This document shows, piece after piece, positions 42,275 through 51,270 of a stretch of DNA of 64,000 nt (positions within the stretch are counted from its first letter, which is position 1; each line of letters starts with the position of its first letter). Made by a program: the position numbers and the translations under genes. Origin of the DNA: UBA5072 sp041737175 (lineage in GTDB: Bacteria > Bacteroidota > Bacteroidia > Bacteroidales > UBA10428). The notes beneath the pieces were generated by a model. It was given only the letters and a program-made list of their open reading frames with translations, had not been told where the DNA came from and did not search any database. The stretch lies in NCBI GenBank assembly GCA_041737175.1, contig JBGSSF010000002.1:66406-130405 (forward strand), given 5' to 3'.

Positions 42275-43641
42275 TGGCAAAAGCCAAAACAGTTTTTGTC
42301 TGCCGCAACTGCGGTACCGAAGCGCCCAAGTGGATTGGCAAGTGTCCGTCCTGCGGTGAATGGAACACCTTTATTGAGGAAGTCGTTGTAAAAACAAGTG
42401 CAGTGACTGACAGCCGTTTCACCGCCGGCAGTTCTTCACCGGTCAGGCTTCATGAAGTTGACTCACGCAGCCAGCCGCGCCTGGATACGCAGACAGGAGA
42501 GCTGAACAGAGTCCTGGGAGGGGGCCTGGTAAGAGGTTCCGTGGTGCTGATAGGCGGTGAACCCGGTATTGGCAAGTCGACCCTGGCGTTGCAGGTTGCC
42601 CTGGCGATGAGCAATTACAAGGTTCTGTATATCTCGGGTGAGGAGAGTGTGCAGCAGCTCAGGATGCGTGCCGACCGGATCGGCCGTTCCAATGATAACT
42701 GCTATGTGCTGGGTGAAATATCCCTGCAGAATATTTTTAATCATCTCCAGCATCTTCAACCGGATATTCTGATCATCGATTCGGTGCAGACCCTGCAGGA
42801 CGAGACCCTCGAATCCTCGCCGGGCAGTATTTCCCAGATCCGTGAATGTGCCGGAAAACTGATGAAATATGCCAAGGAAACCTCCACACCGGTCTTCCTG
42901 ATCGGTCATATCACCAAGGACGGGACCCTGGCCGGGCCCAAGATACTTGAACATATTGTTGACACGGTATTGCTTTTTGAAGGCGACCAGCATTATATGT
43001 ACCGCATACTGCGGGCTTCCAAGAACCGTTTTGGCGCCACCGCCGAGCTGGGTATCTTTGAAATGCTGCACGAAGGACTGAAAGAGGTGGAAAATCCGTC
43101 GGAGGTATTGATCAACAGAAACAATGAGGGTTTGAGCGGCATAACAACGGCTGCCACCATCGATGGTATCCGGCCATTTCTCATCGAAGTGCAGGCCCTG
43201 GTGAGCACGGCAGCCTATGGCACCCCGCAAAGGATATCCACGGGCTATGATGTAAGAAGGCTGAACATGCTGCTTGCTGTACTCGAAAAGCGGGCAGGAT
43301 TTAAAATAGCCACCCGGGATGTGTTCCTGAATCTGGCCGGAGGCCTTCGGGTCACCGATCCCGCGCTCGATCTGGCAGTGATTGCGGCGGTACTGTCTTC
43401 GGGAGTGGACAAACCCATTACCAAAAAGATGTGTTTCAGCGCCGAGGTGGGCCTGTCGGGTGAAATCCGCCCGGTAAGCCGCATTGAAAACCGCATCCGT
43501 GAAGCCGGAAGGTTGGGCTTTACTTCCATTATGATATCGGGATCCTATGAAAAAATCAATCTCCCGGGAAAGGAGATTATAAAAGTGATTAAGGCGAACA
43601 GGGTGGAGGAAGCTTTGAAGCAATTGTTTAATAAAGAATAG
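42274..43641 (+). CDS. radA: DNA repair protein RadA
   Basis: RadA is a RecA-related ATPase that promotes branch migration during recombination repair. The 455-residue protein has the N-terminal zinc finger CRNCGTEAPKWIGKCPSCGE, Walker A GGEPGIGKSTLAL, Walker B DILIIDSVQTL, the RadA-specific motif KNRFG in RASKNRFGATAELG, and a C-terminal Lon-like domain (FNLAGG-type FLNLAGGLRVTDPALDLAV). All key parts are intact. It is the last gene of the pan-rfaE2-radA cluster. A short repeat follows, then the convergent PBP gene. Confidence 0.96.
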   Translation: MAKAKTVFVCRNCGTEAPKWIGKCPSCGEWNTFIEEVVVKTSAVTDSRFTAGSSSPVRLHEVDSRSQPRLDTQTGELNRVLGGGLVRGSVVLIGGEPGIGKSTLALQVALAMSNYKVLYISGEESVQQLRMRADRIGRSNDNCYVLGEISLQNIFNHLQHLQPDILIIDSVQTLQDETLESSPGSISQIRECAGKLMKYAKETSTPVFLIGHITKDGTLAGPKILEHIVDTVLLFEGDQHYMYRILRASKNRFGATAELGIFEMLHEGLKEVENPSEVLINRNNEGLSGITTAATIDGIRPFLIEVQALVSTAAYGTPQRISTGYDVRRLNMLLAVLEKRAGFKIATRDVFLNLAGGLRVTDPALDLAVIAAVLSSGVDKPITKKMCFSAEVGLSGEIRPVSRIENRIREAGRLGFTSIMISGSYEKINLPGKEIIKVIKANRVEEALKQLFNKE

Positions 43642-43649
43642 CAGCGGTC

Positions 43650-43692
43650 ACACGCACACACACACTCACACATGCCTCGCCGACAGGCAGGC
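43650..43692. repeat. ca-rich repeat and copy of the gcctcgccggcaggcaggc segment
   Basis: Between convergent radA and the PBP1A gene, CACACACA-rich sequence precedes GCCTCGCCGACAGGCAGGC (43674-43692), which differs by one base from 8869-8887. The shared 19-mer suggests a dispersed element. Confidence 0.65.
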
Positions 43693-43703
43693 TCACACTC
43701 AAT

Positions 43704-46046
43704 TCACCACTCATTCTCCCAGTAATAATCCTCACCTTCCCCTGTTGACACGATATCGCGGCAATCCGGTATGGGAGCCATGCCCGAAGGCATTTGAAAA
43801 ACATCATTCTGTGTTATTCCCAGGGATTGATCGGCATATACTCTTTGCATGAACAGCGCATAAATGGGCAGGGCCATGGTGGCACCCTGTCCCATATCCA
43901 TCCGGTCGAAATGCACCGAACGGTCCTCTGCCCCTACCCATCCGCCTGCCACCAGTTTGGGCGTGATGCCGATCATCCAGCCATCGGAATGATTCTGGGT
44001 AGTGCCTGTTTTGGCGGCTATCTGGGCTGTAAAGTTGTACCTGTATCTTAAACGAACAGCTGTACCGAAATTGGTGACACCTTCCAGCAGATTCAGCATC
44101 AGGAAGGCTGTCTGTTCGCTGATCGATTCCATCTTTTCGGGCGTGAACTCCGCCAGTATGTTGCCGTTTTTATCTTCAATTCTGGTTATATAAGCGGGCT
44201 GTATATGTTCACCCCGGTTGGCAAAAGTGGAATAAGAAGAAACCATTTCAGCCACGGTCATGTCAGAGGTTCCGTAAATCATGGAAGGTACCGGGTCGAT
44301 GTAGCTGGTGATCCCCATTTTGTGGGCTACGTCGGCAATCGGTTTGGGTTTGAATTCCTTGATCAGCCAGGCGGATATATTATTTTCCGAGGTAGCCAGG
44401 CCCCATTTCAGTGTTTTCATCTGTCCCAGGTCTTTTTCTTTACTGTTGCTCCTCGGTGTCCAAACCGTATCGTTTACCATGAAGGTCTGGGAGATATTGG
44501 GCACCTCATCGCAGGGGGTCTTGCCTTCCTGCATAGCCAGGATGTAAAGAAAAGGCTTAAAAGTGGATCCTGCCTGCCTTTTGCTTTGCGTCACGTGGTC
44601 GTATTTGAAACTCGCAAAATCGATTCCTCCCACATAGGCTTTTACATGGCCCGTCAGAGGATCCATGGCCATAAAACCGGCGCGCAGAAAATGCTTGTAA
44701 TACCGGATGGAATCGAGCGGTGACATGGTGGTGTCAATTTCACCGCGCCAGCTGAACACCTTCATCGGAACGGATTTTTTGAATTCCTTGTAGATCTGGC
44801 TGGTTGTCAGTCCCTGGTCCTTCAGGCTCCTGCCCCGGTCGGAATTCAGCATGGCCCTGGTCAGGATCCTTTCAATGTCCTTATCCTGGAGGTCTCTTGA
44901 AAACGGTGCCCTTTTAGCCCCTCGCTTCTCTTTAAAAAATGCCGGCTGCAGGTAACTGCCCAAATGCTCTTTCATGGCTTCTTCGGCATACTGCTGCATT
45001 TTTGTATTTACCGTGCTGTAAATCTTCAGGCCGTCGGTATACAGATTATAGGGATTCCCGTCGGGTTTCTTGTTTTTGTTGCACCAGCCAAAGAGCGGGT
45101 CGTTCATCCATTTCAGCGAATCCTCGCGGTAGAGATCATAATCGTAATAATCCTTCCGTTTGGGTTCCTTCTTCATCAGCAGGGTACGGATATGTTCGCG
45201 GAAGTAGGTGGCCAGACCCTGATCGTGTGCGATGCGCTGGAATTTGATCGTAAGGGGCATGCCTTTCAGGGAATCGGCAAGATCCATGCTGATGTAGCCA
45301 TATTTTTCCATCTGGTTAAGTACCACGTTCCTGCGCCGCTGCACTCTTTCCCGCCGGCTTGAATCATTGGGATTGTAATACGAGGGATTTTTGGCCATGC
45401 CAACCAGCATGGCACTCTGTTCAACTGTCAGAGAATCGGGCAGGTTGCTGAAATATACCTGGGCGGCGGACTTAATCCCTGCGGCTTCATTCACGAAATC
45501 ACACTGGTTGAAATACATGGTGATGATCTCTTCCTTGGTATAGGCTTTTTCAAGCCTCACCGCAATGATCCACTCCTTGATCTTTTGTAAACCCCGGCCA
45601 AACAAAGTCCTTGGAGGCTCATGAAAGAGCATTTTGGCCAACTGCTGCGTGATTGTGCTTCCCCCTCCTGAACTTCGCTGCATGAGCAGGCCGGTTTTTA
45701 CAACCATGCGGGCGATTCCCCTGGCATCGATACCCGAATGCCTGTAGAATCTTTTGTCTTCAGTGGCAATCAGCGCTTTTACCAGGTGGTCAGGGAGTTC
45801 ATCATAATCGACATAAGTCCGGTTCTGGTTCCGGTAATAAAACGAGCCCAGCACCTTGCCGTCATCGGAGATTACCTGTGAGGCGAGGTTGATTTTAGGA
45901 TTTTCGAGTGTGTTGATATCGGGCATATAACCCATAACACCAACAGCAGCAAACAACAGCAAAAGTGCAAGTAACGCAAACGGCGCTGCGAATATGATCC
46001 AGAAATATTTATTAAACTTTTTCCGGTTGATGTTGATTTTACTCAT
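43704..46046 (-). CDS. bifunctional class A penicillin-binding protein (PBP1A type)
   Basis: A 780-residue cell-wall synthase. It has a cytoplasmic tail, a membrane anchor (residues 12-38), and a transglycosylase domain with ATEDKRFYRHSGIDARGIAR, GGGSTITQQLAKMLF and KIKEWIIAVRLEKAYTKEEI. The transpeptidase domain has the catalytic serine in RQAGSTFKPFLYIL, the SEN motif in LATSENNISAWL, and KTGTTQNHSDGWMIG. All catalytic motifs are present, so it should both polymerise and cross-link peptidoglycan. The divergent topA gene starts 103 bp away. Length and ATG are normal. Confidence 0.95.
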   Translation of the reverse strand: MSKININRKKFNKYFWIIFAAPFALLALLLLFAAVGVMGYMPDINTLENPKINLASQVISDDGKVLGSFYYRNQNRTYVDYDELPDHLVKALIATEDKRFYRHSGIDARGIARMVVKTGLLMQRSSGGGSTITQQLAKMLFHEPPRTLFGRGLQKIKEWIIAVRLEKAYTKEEIITMYFNQCDFVNEAAGIKSAAQVYFSNLPDSLTVEQSAMLVGMAKNPSYYNPNDSSRRERVQRRRNVVLNQMEKYGYISMDLADSLKGMPLTIKFQRIAHDQGLATYFREHIRTLLMKKEPKRKDYYDYDLYREDSLKWMNDPLFGWCNKNKKPDGNPYNLYTDGLKIYSTVNTKMQQYAEEAMKEHLGSYLQPAFFKEKRGAKRAPFSRDLQDKDIERILTRAMLNSDRGRSLKDQGLTTSQIYKEFKKSVPMKVFSWRGEIDTTMSPLDSIRYYKHFLRAGFMAMDPLTGHVKAYVGGIDFASFKYDHVTQSKRQAGSTFKPFLYILAMQEGKTPCDEVPNISQTFMVNDTVWTPRSNSKEKDLGQMKTLKWGLATSENNISAWLIKEFKPKPIADVAHKMGITSYIDPVPSMIYGTSDMTVAEMVSSYSTFANRGEHIQPAYITRIEDKNGNILAEFTPEKMESISEQTAFLMLNLLEGVTNFGTAVRLRYRYNFTAQIAAKTGTTQNHSDGWMIGITPKLVAGGWVGAEDRSVHFDRMDMGQGATMALPIYALFMQRVYADQSLGITQNDVFQMPSGMAPIPDCRDIVSTGEGEDYYWENEW

Positions 46047-46095
46047 ACAAATTAACAGTGAAGGGGGTAAAAGTAGTGATTATTTAAATTAAAAT

Positions 46096-46126
46096 TTTGA
46101 ACTTCGCGGCATAATTGATTTATTTG
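46096..46126 (+). promoter_or_regulatory. promoter of topA
   Basis: TTTG at 46096-46099, exactly 19 nt, then TTTATTTG at 46119-46126 (one mismatch to TAnnTTTG). The topA ATG follows 23 bp later. Confidence 0.6.
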
Positions 46127-46149
46127 CACCGTCATAAAACGTTCATGGA

Positions 46150-48462
46150 ATGATCAACAACTTAGTAATCGTAGAATCACCGGCAAAGGCAAAAACCATC
46201 GAGAAATTCCTTGGGAAGGATTTTAAAGTGAAATCGAGCATGGGCCATATCCGTGACCTATCCAAGGAAGATCTTGGTATTGATATCAAAAACAATTTCA
46301 AACCCAGATATATTGTTCCTGCTGATAAAAAAAAGACAGTCGCTGATCTGAAGGAATCCGCCAGAAATGCCAAAAACGTTTGGCTTGCATCTGATGAAGA
46401 CCGGGAAGGAGAGGCCATTGCCTGGCATTTGTATGAGGAATTAAAGCTCAATAAGGAAAACACCAAAAGGATTGTTTTTCATGAAATCACCAAGGAAGCC
46501 ATAATGCATGCCATTGAAAATTTCCGGGGAATCGACCAGAATTTGGTGAATGCCCAGCAGGCCAGGCGGATTCTTGACCGGCTCGTGGGATTCGAGATCT
46601 CTCCCATCCTGTGGCGCAAAGTCAAGCCATCTCTTTCAGCAGGCCGTGTGCAGTCGGTTGCCGTACGGCTGATCGTGGATCGTGAACGGGAGATCATCAA
46701 TTTTAAAAGCACTTCCTCCTTTCGCGTCAATGGTGTATTCGAGGTTCATGATAAGAATAAGAAGGTCCTTTTCCTGAAAGCAGAGTTGGATGAACGGTTT
46801 CCCGATCGCAAAAAAGCATTGGACTTTGTCGGACACTGTCGGGATGCCCTATTTACCATAACCGACATCGTAAAAAAGCCTGCCAAGAAATCGCCATCAG
46901 CTCCTTTTACCACCTCTACCCTGCAGCAGGAAGCCAGCAGGAAGCTCGGATTTTCGGTTTCACAAACCATGACGGTAGCCCAGCGCTTGTATGAAGCCGG
47001 GTTGATCACCTACATGAGGACCGATTCGGTAAATTTGTCAAATACTGCGCTAACGGCTGCCGAGGAGATCATCAGCAAGGAGTACGGGAAGGAATATGTG
47101 AATATCCGGAATTATAAGACCAAAAGCAAGGGTGCGCAGGAAGCGCATGAGGCCATCCGGCCGGTCTATCTCAGTAATGCCGTTATCGAAGGCAATGCAA
47201 CTGAGAGAAAGCTGTACGAACTGATCTGGAAAAGAACCATTGCCTCGCAGATGAGCGATGCCAGGCTTGAGAAAACCACGGTAACCGTTTCGGTATCCGG
47301 GAAGAAGGAGAAGTTCATGGCTGAAGGTGAAGTGATGAAGTTCGAAGGATTTCTGAAAGTCTACCTCGAATCCTCGGATGAGGAAGCCGAAGAAAAGGGT
47401 GAGGTATTGCTTCCCCCGCTGGAAACCGGAAGCATGCTTACCTATGCTTCGATAACAGCAACTGAAAAATTCATGCATTACCCACCGCGTTATACTGAGG
47501 CAAGCCTTGTAAAGAAACTTGAAGAGCTGGGCATCGGAAGACCATCGACCTATGCGCCTACCATATCCACCATTCAGCAAAGGGGATATGTCATCAAGGA
47601 AGAACGTCCCGGGAAGGAGCGACAATATCATGTAATTTTGCTCGAAAAAGGGAAAATTAAGGAAACAGTCAGCACGGAAATAACAGGAGCTGAAAAGGGA
47701 AAGCTTTTCCCGGACAATATCGGGATGCTTGTGAATGATTTTTTGGTGGAGCATTTTGCGGAAATCCTCGATTACAATTTTACTGCCCTGGTGGAAAAGG
47801 AGTTTGATGAAATTGCGGATGGCAAAGCGAACTGGAACGATATGATCCGAAAGTTCTACAAGCCATTTCATCAAAAAGTGGAGGACACACTGGCAAAAAA
47901 GGAGGTTACCAAAGCGGAAAGGCTGCTGGGAAAAGATCCAGTATCGGGGAAGCCGGTTTATACCCGTATGGCCAGGTTTGGTGCAGTTGCACAAATCGGC
48001 GAAACAAATGGGGAGGAAAAGCCCAGGTATGCACAGCTGCGTAAAGGACAAAATATAGAATCGCTTACCCTGGAGGAAGCCCTTGACCTGTTCAAGCTTC
48101 CGCGCACCCTGGGACTGTTTGAAGACAGCGAGGTTAAAGTGTCCACAGGAAGGTTCGGACCTTATGTATTGCATGAATCCAAGTTCTATTCCCTGCACAA
48201 AGGAGTGGATGATCCTTACACCATTGAACTTGACCGGGCTGTAGAATTGATCGGGGAAAAAAGGGAAAAGGATAAAAACAAGGTTATAACTGTTTTTAAG
48301 GATCCGGAATTGTCGGTTTTGAACGGCCGCTGGGGACCCTATATCAGTTATAAAAAGGAAAATTACAAAATCCCCAGGGGAGCAGATCCCAAAGCATTGA
48401 CCTATGATGATTGCGTGAAGATCATACAGGAAGCTCCGGCCAGGAAAAAGAAAAAGAAATAA
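46150..48462 (+). CDS. topA: DNA topoisomerase I
   Basis: TopA relaxes negative supercoils. The 770-residue enzyme has a Toprim domain with IVESPAKAKTIEKFLG and the SDEDREGEAIAWHL metal motif, and the active-site Tyr288 in GLITYMRTDSVNLS. The motifs ARRILDRLVGFEISP and GIGRPSTYAPTISTIQQRGY are also typical. The C-terminus has beta-type repeat segments (TGRFGPYVLHE, NGRWGPYISYK) rather than Cys4 zinc fingers, the usual Bacteroidota arrangement. Ends in a Lys-rich tail. The arginase-fold gene follows 9 bp later and is likely co-transcribed. Confidence 0.97.
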   Translation: MINNLVIVESPAKAKTIEKFLGKDFKVKSSMGHIRDLSKEDLGIDIKNNFKPRYIVPADKKKTVADLKESARNAKNVWLASDEDREGEAIAWHLYEELKLNKENTKRIVFHEITKEAIMHAIENFRGIDQNLVNAQQARRILDRLVGFEISPILWRKVKPSLSAGRVQSVAVRLIVDREREIINFKSTSSFRVNGVFEVHDKNKKVLFLKAELDERFPDRKKALDFVGHCRDALFTITDIVKKPAKKSPSAPFTTSTLQQEASRKLGFSVSQTMTVAQRLYEAGLITYMRTDSVNLSNTALTAAEEIISKEYGKEYVNIRNYKTKSKGAQEAHEAIRPVYLSNAVIEGNATERKLYELIWKRTIASQMSDARLEKTTVTVSVSGKKEKFMAEGEVMKFEGFLKVYLESSDEEAEEKGEVLLPPLETGSMLTYASITATEKFMHYPPRYTEASLVKKLEELGIGRPSTYAPTISTIQQRGYVIKEERPGKERQYHVILLEKGKIKETVSTEITGAEKGKLFPDNIGMLVNDFLVEHFAEILDYNFTALVEKEFDEIADGKANWNDMIRKFYKPFHQKVEDTLAKKEVTKAERLLGKDPVSGKPVYTRMARFGAVAQIGETNGEEKPRYAQLRKGQNIESLTLEEALDLFKLPRTLGLFEDSEVKVSTGRFGPYVLHESKFYSLHKGVDDPYTIELDRAVELIGEKREKDKNKVITVFKDPELSVLNGRWGPYISYKKENYKIPRGADPKALTYDDCVKIIQEAPARKKKKK

Positions 48463-48471
48463 TCCGATCGC

Positions 48472-49617
48472 ATGGATCTGAATAATTATTTTGAACCTGT
48501 ATCACTGGAGAAACCCGATAAGCCATTCAGGGTCAGTGATGCCTTGTTCGGGCGCAACATCACGATCAACACCCCCAGCTCACCGGTAGGAGAGATAAGC
48601 AATTACCAACTGGCTATACTGGGAGTGGCGGAGGACCGGAATTCGCATAACCAGGGTTCAGCGCTGGCACCCGACAGGATCAGGATGAAACTGTATGAGC
48701 TTTTCAGGGTAAATGAAAAGCTCAGGATCATCGATCTCGGTAACATAAAAGCCACGGCATCAGCAGAAGATACGATCTTTGGCATCCGTGACGTGATGAT
48801 TCATCTTTTAAACAACCAGGTAACTGCCATTGTGCTGGGAGGCACACAGGATGTCACAAGGGGGATTTTCATGGCGTATGAACAACGTGCTTCTACAACA
48901 AATGCCGTGATTGTTGATTCCCGTCTCGATATGGATGAGGGGACACCAAACTCTTCATCATGGGCATTGCCGGTGATCAACAGTACCAAATTGTTCAGGT
49001 ATAGCAGTCTGGGTCACCAGCAGTACCTGGTTGATCCCGCGCACATTGCTTTGCTTGAAGAGAGAGGATTTGACATGGTCAGGCTTGGATCATTGCGAAC
49101 CAATCTTTTGCTGGCCGAGCCCTTTCTGCGTGATGCACACCTGGTGAGTTTTGATATCGGGGCCATTAAACAGCCCGACGCACCCGGAACCCTTTACTCT
49201 TCGCCTAACGGGCTGATGTCTGAAGAAGCATGCCAGTTGTCGAGATTTGCTGGTTTAAGCGATCAGGTTACCTGTTTTGGAATTTTTGAAATAAATCCGG
49301 CGTATGATATTCATGATCAGACCTCGAGATTGGCAGCACAGGCCATCTGGTATTTTACCGAAGGATTCTCCCAGCGCAAAAAGGAAAGGCCTGCCCAGGA
49401 TAATCCCGATTTTAAGGTGTTCATGGTCAATCACCGGGACATGGAGCACGCATTGACTTTTTATAAAAGTCTCGTTACAGGAAGATGGTGGATGGAAATT
49501 CCGGAAATCAAATCGGGGAAACAGATTTTGGTGGCTTGTTCACAGGAAGAATACCAGCAGGCATGCAATCACGATATTCCGGAGATGTGGTGGAAGGCGT
49601 TTCAGAGGATAAATTAG
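48472..49617 (+). CDS. arginase/formimidoylglutamase-fold protein lacking key metal ligands
   Basis: A 381-residue protein with the ureohydrolase-like order of segments, but the metal site is altered. Where arginases have GGDH, this has GGTQD (Gln126). Where they have DxHxD, it has D149-S-R151-L-D153. Where they have SFDxD, it has SFD228-I-G230. So three of six ligand positions (both His and one Asp) are replaced and a binuclear manganese centre is improbable. Database entries call such proteins formimidoylglutamase; the residues argue against that activity. It follows topA by 9 bp. A structural, regulatory or different catalytic role is possible. The final 100 residues (MVNHRDMEHALTFYKSLV, then WKAFQRIN) extend beyond the core. 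Confidence 0.75.
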   Translation: MDLNNYFEPVSLEKPDKPFRVSDALFGRNITINTPSSPVGEISNYQLAILGVAEDRNSHNQGSALAPDRIRMKLYELFRVNEKLRIIDLGNIKATASAEDTIFGIRDVMIHLLNNQVTAIVLGGTQDVTRGIFMAYEQRASTTNAVIVDSRLDMDEGTPNSSSWALPVINSTKLFRYSSLGHQQYLVDPAHIALLEERGFDMVRLGSLRTNLLLAEPFLRDAHLVSFDIGAIKQPDAPGTLYSSPNGLMSEEACQLSRFAGLSDQVTCFGIFEINPAYDIHDQTSRLAAQAIWYFTEGFSQRKKERPAQDNPDFKVFMVNHRDMEHALTFYKSLVTGRWWMEIPEIKSGKQILVACSQEEYQQACNHDIPEMWWKAFQRIN

Positions 49618-49826
49618 GGGTTTAGGGGTTTAGGAGTTTAGGCTGTAGGCTGTAGGCTGTAGGCTGTAGGCTGTAGGCTGTAGGCTGTAGGCTGTAGGTG
49701 TTTAGGTTCTAGACTGCAAGACTACAAGACTGCAAGACTACAAGACTGCAAGACTGCAAGACTGCAAGACTGCAAGACTGCAAGACTGCAAGACTGCAAG
49801 ACTGCAAAACTGCAAGACTGTCTCTA
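49617..49826. repeat. two adjoining tandem arrays (ggctgta and gactgcaa units)
   Basis: After a few gtttagg units come about nine copies of the 7-bp ggctgta unit, then about a dozen of gactgcaa/gactacaa, ending before the DUF1987 gene. The first unit is the reverse complement of the cctacag units at 51121-51155, and gactgcaa resembles the tttgcagt units there. So the two arrays flank about 1.2 kb in inverted orientation. Nothing else lies in this gap. Confidence 0.9.
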
Positions 49827-49855
49827 CCGCTAGTCACTCATTACTCATTACTATT

Positions 49856-50230
49856 TCACGCTGCTTCAGAATATTCGTGATAGCGAAATTCAGCTCTGCG
49901 TAACAGTTCTTCAAATATCTGACCGCTTTCGAGTGCATCTTCATCATCGGCCTCGTAATGCCAGTTGACGATCAATTCTTTGATGCTGTTATTGGCATCC
50001 AGTACTTTCAACATTTCAAGAAGTTTCTTGGAGGATGCGCTGTTTAAGTATTCGAGATTGATATCCAGTCTGACTACTTCCACTTTCAGCATGCTGACCC
50101 ATTCGATCAGGGGTGCATAAAATTTGGTTACATTTTCAGGTAATGAGCGGCCCTCAATCAACAGCCTGCCATCGGTGATAAACTTTACCAGCGGTGTACT
50201 GTTTGTCGGTATAAGATCCATGTTTTTCAT
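49856..50230 (-). CDS. SiaC-family (DUF1987) regulatory phosphoprotein
   Basis: A 124-residue protein of the DUF1987 family. In Pseudomonas the SiaC protein is phosphorylated on a Thr and, in its unphosphorylated form, activates a diguanylate cyclase, SiaD. Here the equivalent region reads LDINLEYLNSASSKKLLEML; the candidate phospho-site is a Ser. It also has the N-terminal PLVKFITDGRLLIEGRSLPE beta region and ELIVNWHYEADDEDALESG. No SiaA/SiaB/SiaD partner is in the window, so it is an orphan. The divergent cyclase-family gene begins 136 bp away. Confidence 0.8.
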   Translation of the reverse strand: MKNMDLIPTNSTPLVKFITDGRLLIEGRSLPENVTKFYAPLIEWVSMLKVEVVRLDINLEYLNSASSKKLLEMLKVLDANNSIKELIVNWHYEADDEDALESGQIFEELLRRAEFRYHEYSEAA

Positions 50231-50365
50231 CTTTGTTGGTTTTTGTTCTGCCTATGTTTACGTCATTGTTGCAAATAAGATTGAATGTTATGACGAATGC
50301 ATAAAATTGTTTGACTATATTCGCCAGACCGGAAATCAATTGACAAACGTCTCATTTTTATTGGC

Positions 50366-51001
50366 ATGCAGGTAATTGACCTGACCCATACGCTGGAAAC
50401 CGGGATGCCTGTTTTCCCGGGTTCTGAACCGGCAAACCTGTTGAAGCTGTCGGATTGTGAATCAGAAGGTTATAATGAAACGTTACTTCATTTTTCTGCG
50501 CATACCGGGACCCATATTGATTGCGGCAGGCACTTCTTCCGGGACGGCTTTGATACGGCAGGTACCCCGCCCGGAAGGTTCTTCGGAAAGGGACTGGTAA
50601 TCGATTGCCGGCAGGGTATAACAAGATCTTGGTTACAGTTGTATGAGAAGAAAATAGAAAATTCCGATTTTGTACTTCTGTTTACCGACTGGAGCCGCTT
50701 TTGGGGAGGGAATGAATATATGACGGGCTTTCCTGTTCCTGATATGGAGGCAGCCCGTTACCTTACCCGGTTTAAACTGAAAGGCATTGGCACCGACGCC
50801 ATCAGCTTCGACCCTGTGGAAACCCATGATTACATTGTCCACAAAATTCTCCTGGCGGCTGGAATGGTTTTGATAGAGAACCTTGTCCGGTTGGAGGACC
50901 TTCCCGTTGAAGGATTCCTGTTCTGTTGTTTTCCCCTAAAAATCGCGGGGGGAGATGGCTCACCGGTGAGGGCGGTGGGGATAGTAGGGAGTAGGGAGTA
51001 G
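50366..51001 (+). CDS. cyclase-family metal-dependent hydrolase (kynurenine-formamidase-like)
   Basis: A 211-residue member of the cyclase/KynB family. The metal-binding motif HTGTHIDCGRHFF (residues 46-58) is intact, preceded by VIDLTHTLETGMPVFPG. Later family segments include DFVLLFTDWSRFW, GTDAISFDPVETHDYIVHK and IENLVRLEDLPVEGF. KynB is one possible activity, but the family also includes isatin hydrolase and other amidases, and no kynurenine pathway genes are nearby. The C-terminus runs directly into the downstream gggagta tandem repeat, which supplies the stop codon (VGIVGSRE), so the last few residues may be recent. Confidence 0.8.
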   Translation: MQVIDLTHTLETGMPVFPGSEPANLLKLSDCESEGYNETLLHFSAHTGTHIDCGRHFFRDGFDTAGTPPGRFFGKGLVIDCRQGITRSWLQLYEKKIENSDFVLLFTDWSRFWGGNEYMTGFPVPDMEAARYLTRFKLKGIGTDAISFDPVETHDYIVHKILLAAGMVLIENLVRLEDLPVEGFLFCCFPLKIAGGDGSPVRAVGIVGSRE

Positions 51002-51155
51002 GGAGTAGGGAGTAGGGAGTAGGGAGGAGCGGCAGTGGCAGCAGCAGTAGCAGTAATAGTTTTGCAGTTTTGCAGTTATTCAGTTTTGCAGTTATTCAGT
51101 TTTGCAGTTATTCAGTTTTGCGCCCTACAGCCTACAGCCTACAGCCTACAGCCTA
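50988..51155. repeat. tandem arrays after the cyclase-family gene
   Basis: About five copies of gggagta, a short caggcag-type stretch, then four copies of a tttgcagttattcag 15-mer, then four cctacag units. The last are the reverse complement of the ggctgta array at 49640-49697. The arrays overlap the 3' end of the cyclase gene. Confidence 0.9.
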
Positions 51156-51231
51156 ACCCCCCAAACCCCTAATCTCTATAACTTCTTTATTTGCCTTTGC
51201 GACAATAGATACATTTGTCAAGTTTTTTTCG

Positions 51232-51239
51232 TAATTTTG
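51232..51239 (+). promoter_or_regulatory. possible -7 element upstream of the GT5-like gene
   Basis: TAATTTTG matches TAnnTTTG, 31 bp before the ATG. A TACATTTG about 20 nt earlier is another candidate. No -33 TTTG at 19 nt was found for either. Confidence 0.35.
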
Positions 51240-51270
51240 TCAGAATTTTCATAAACAGCTGAAGAACTCA

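Noticed and set aside
42463..43623. 386-codon minus-strand frame over radA
   Set aside because: RadA motifs are intact on the plus strand; the opposing frame arises from GC-biased third positions.
47050..48198. 382-codon minus-strand frame over topA
   Set aside because: The topA product is complete and recognised; the antisense frame has no family features.
49617..49826. Possible CRISPR array
   Set aside because: The units are directly abutting 7-8 bp repeats with no spacers and no cas genes nearby.
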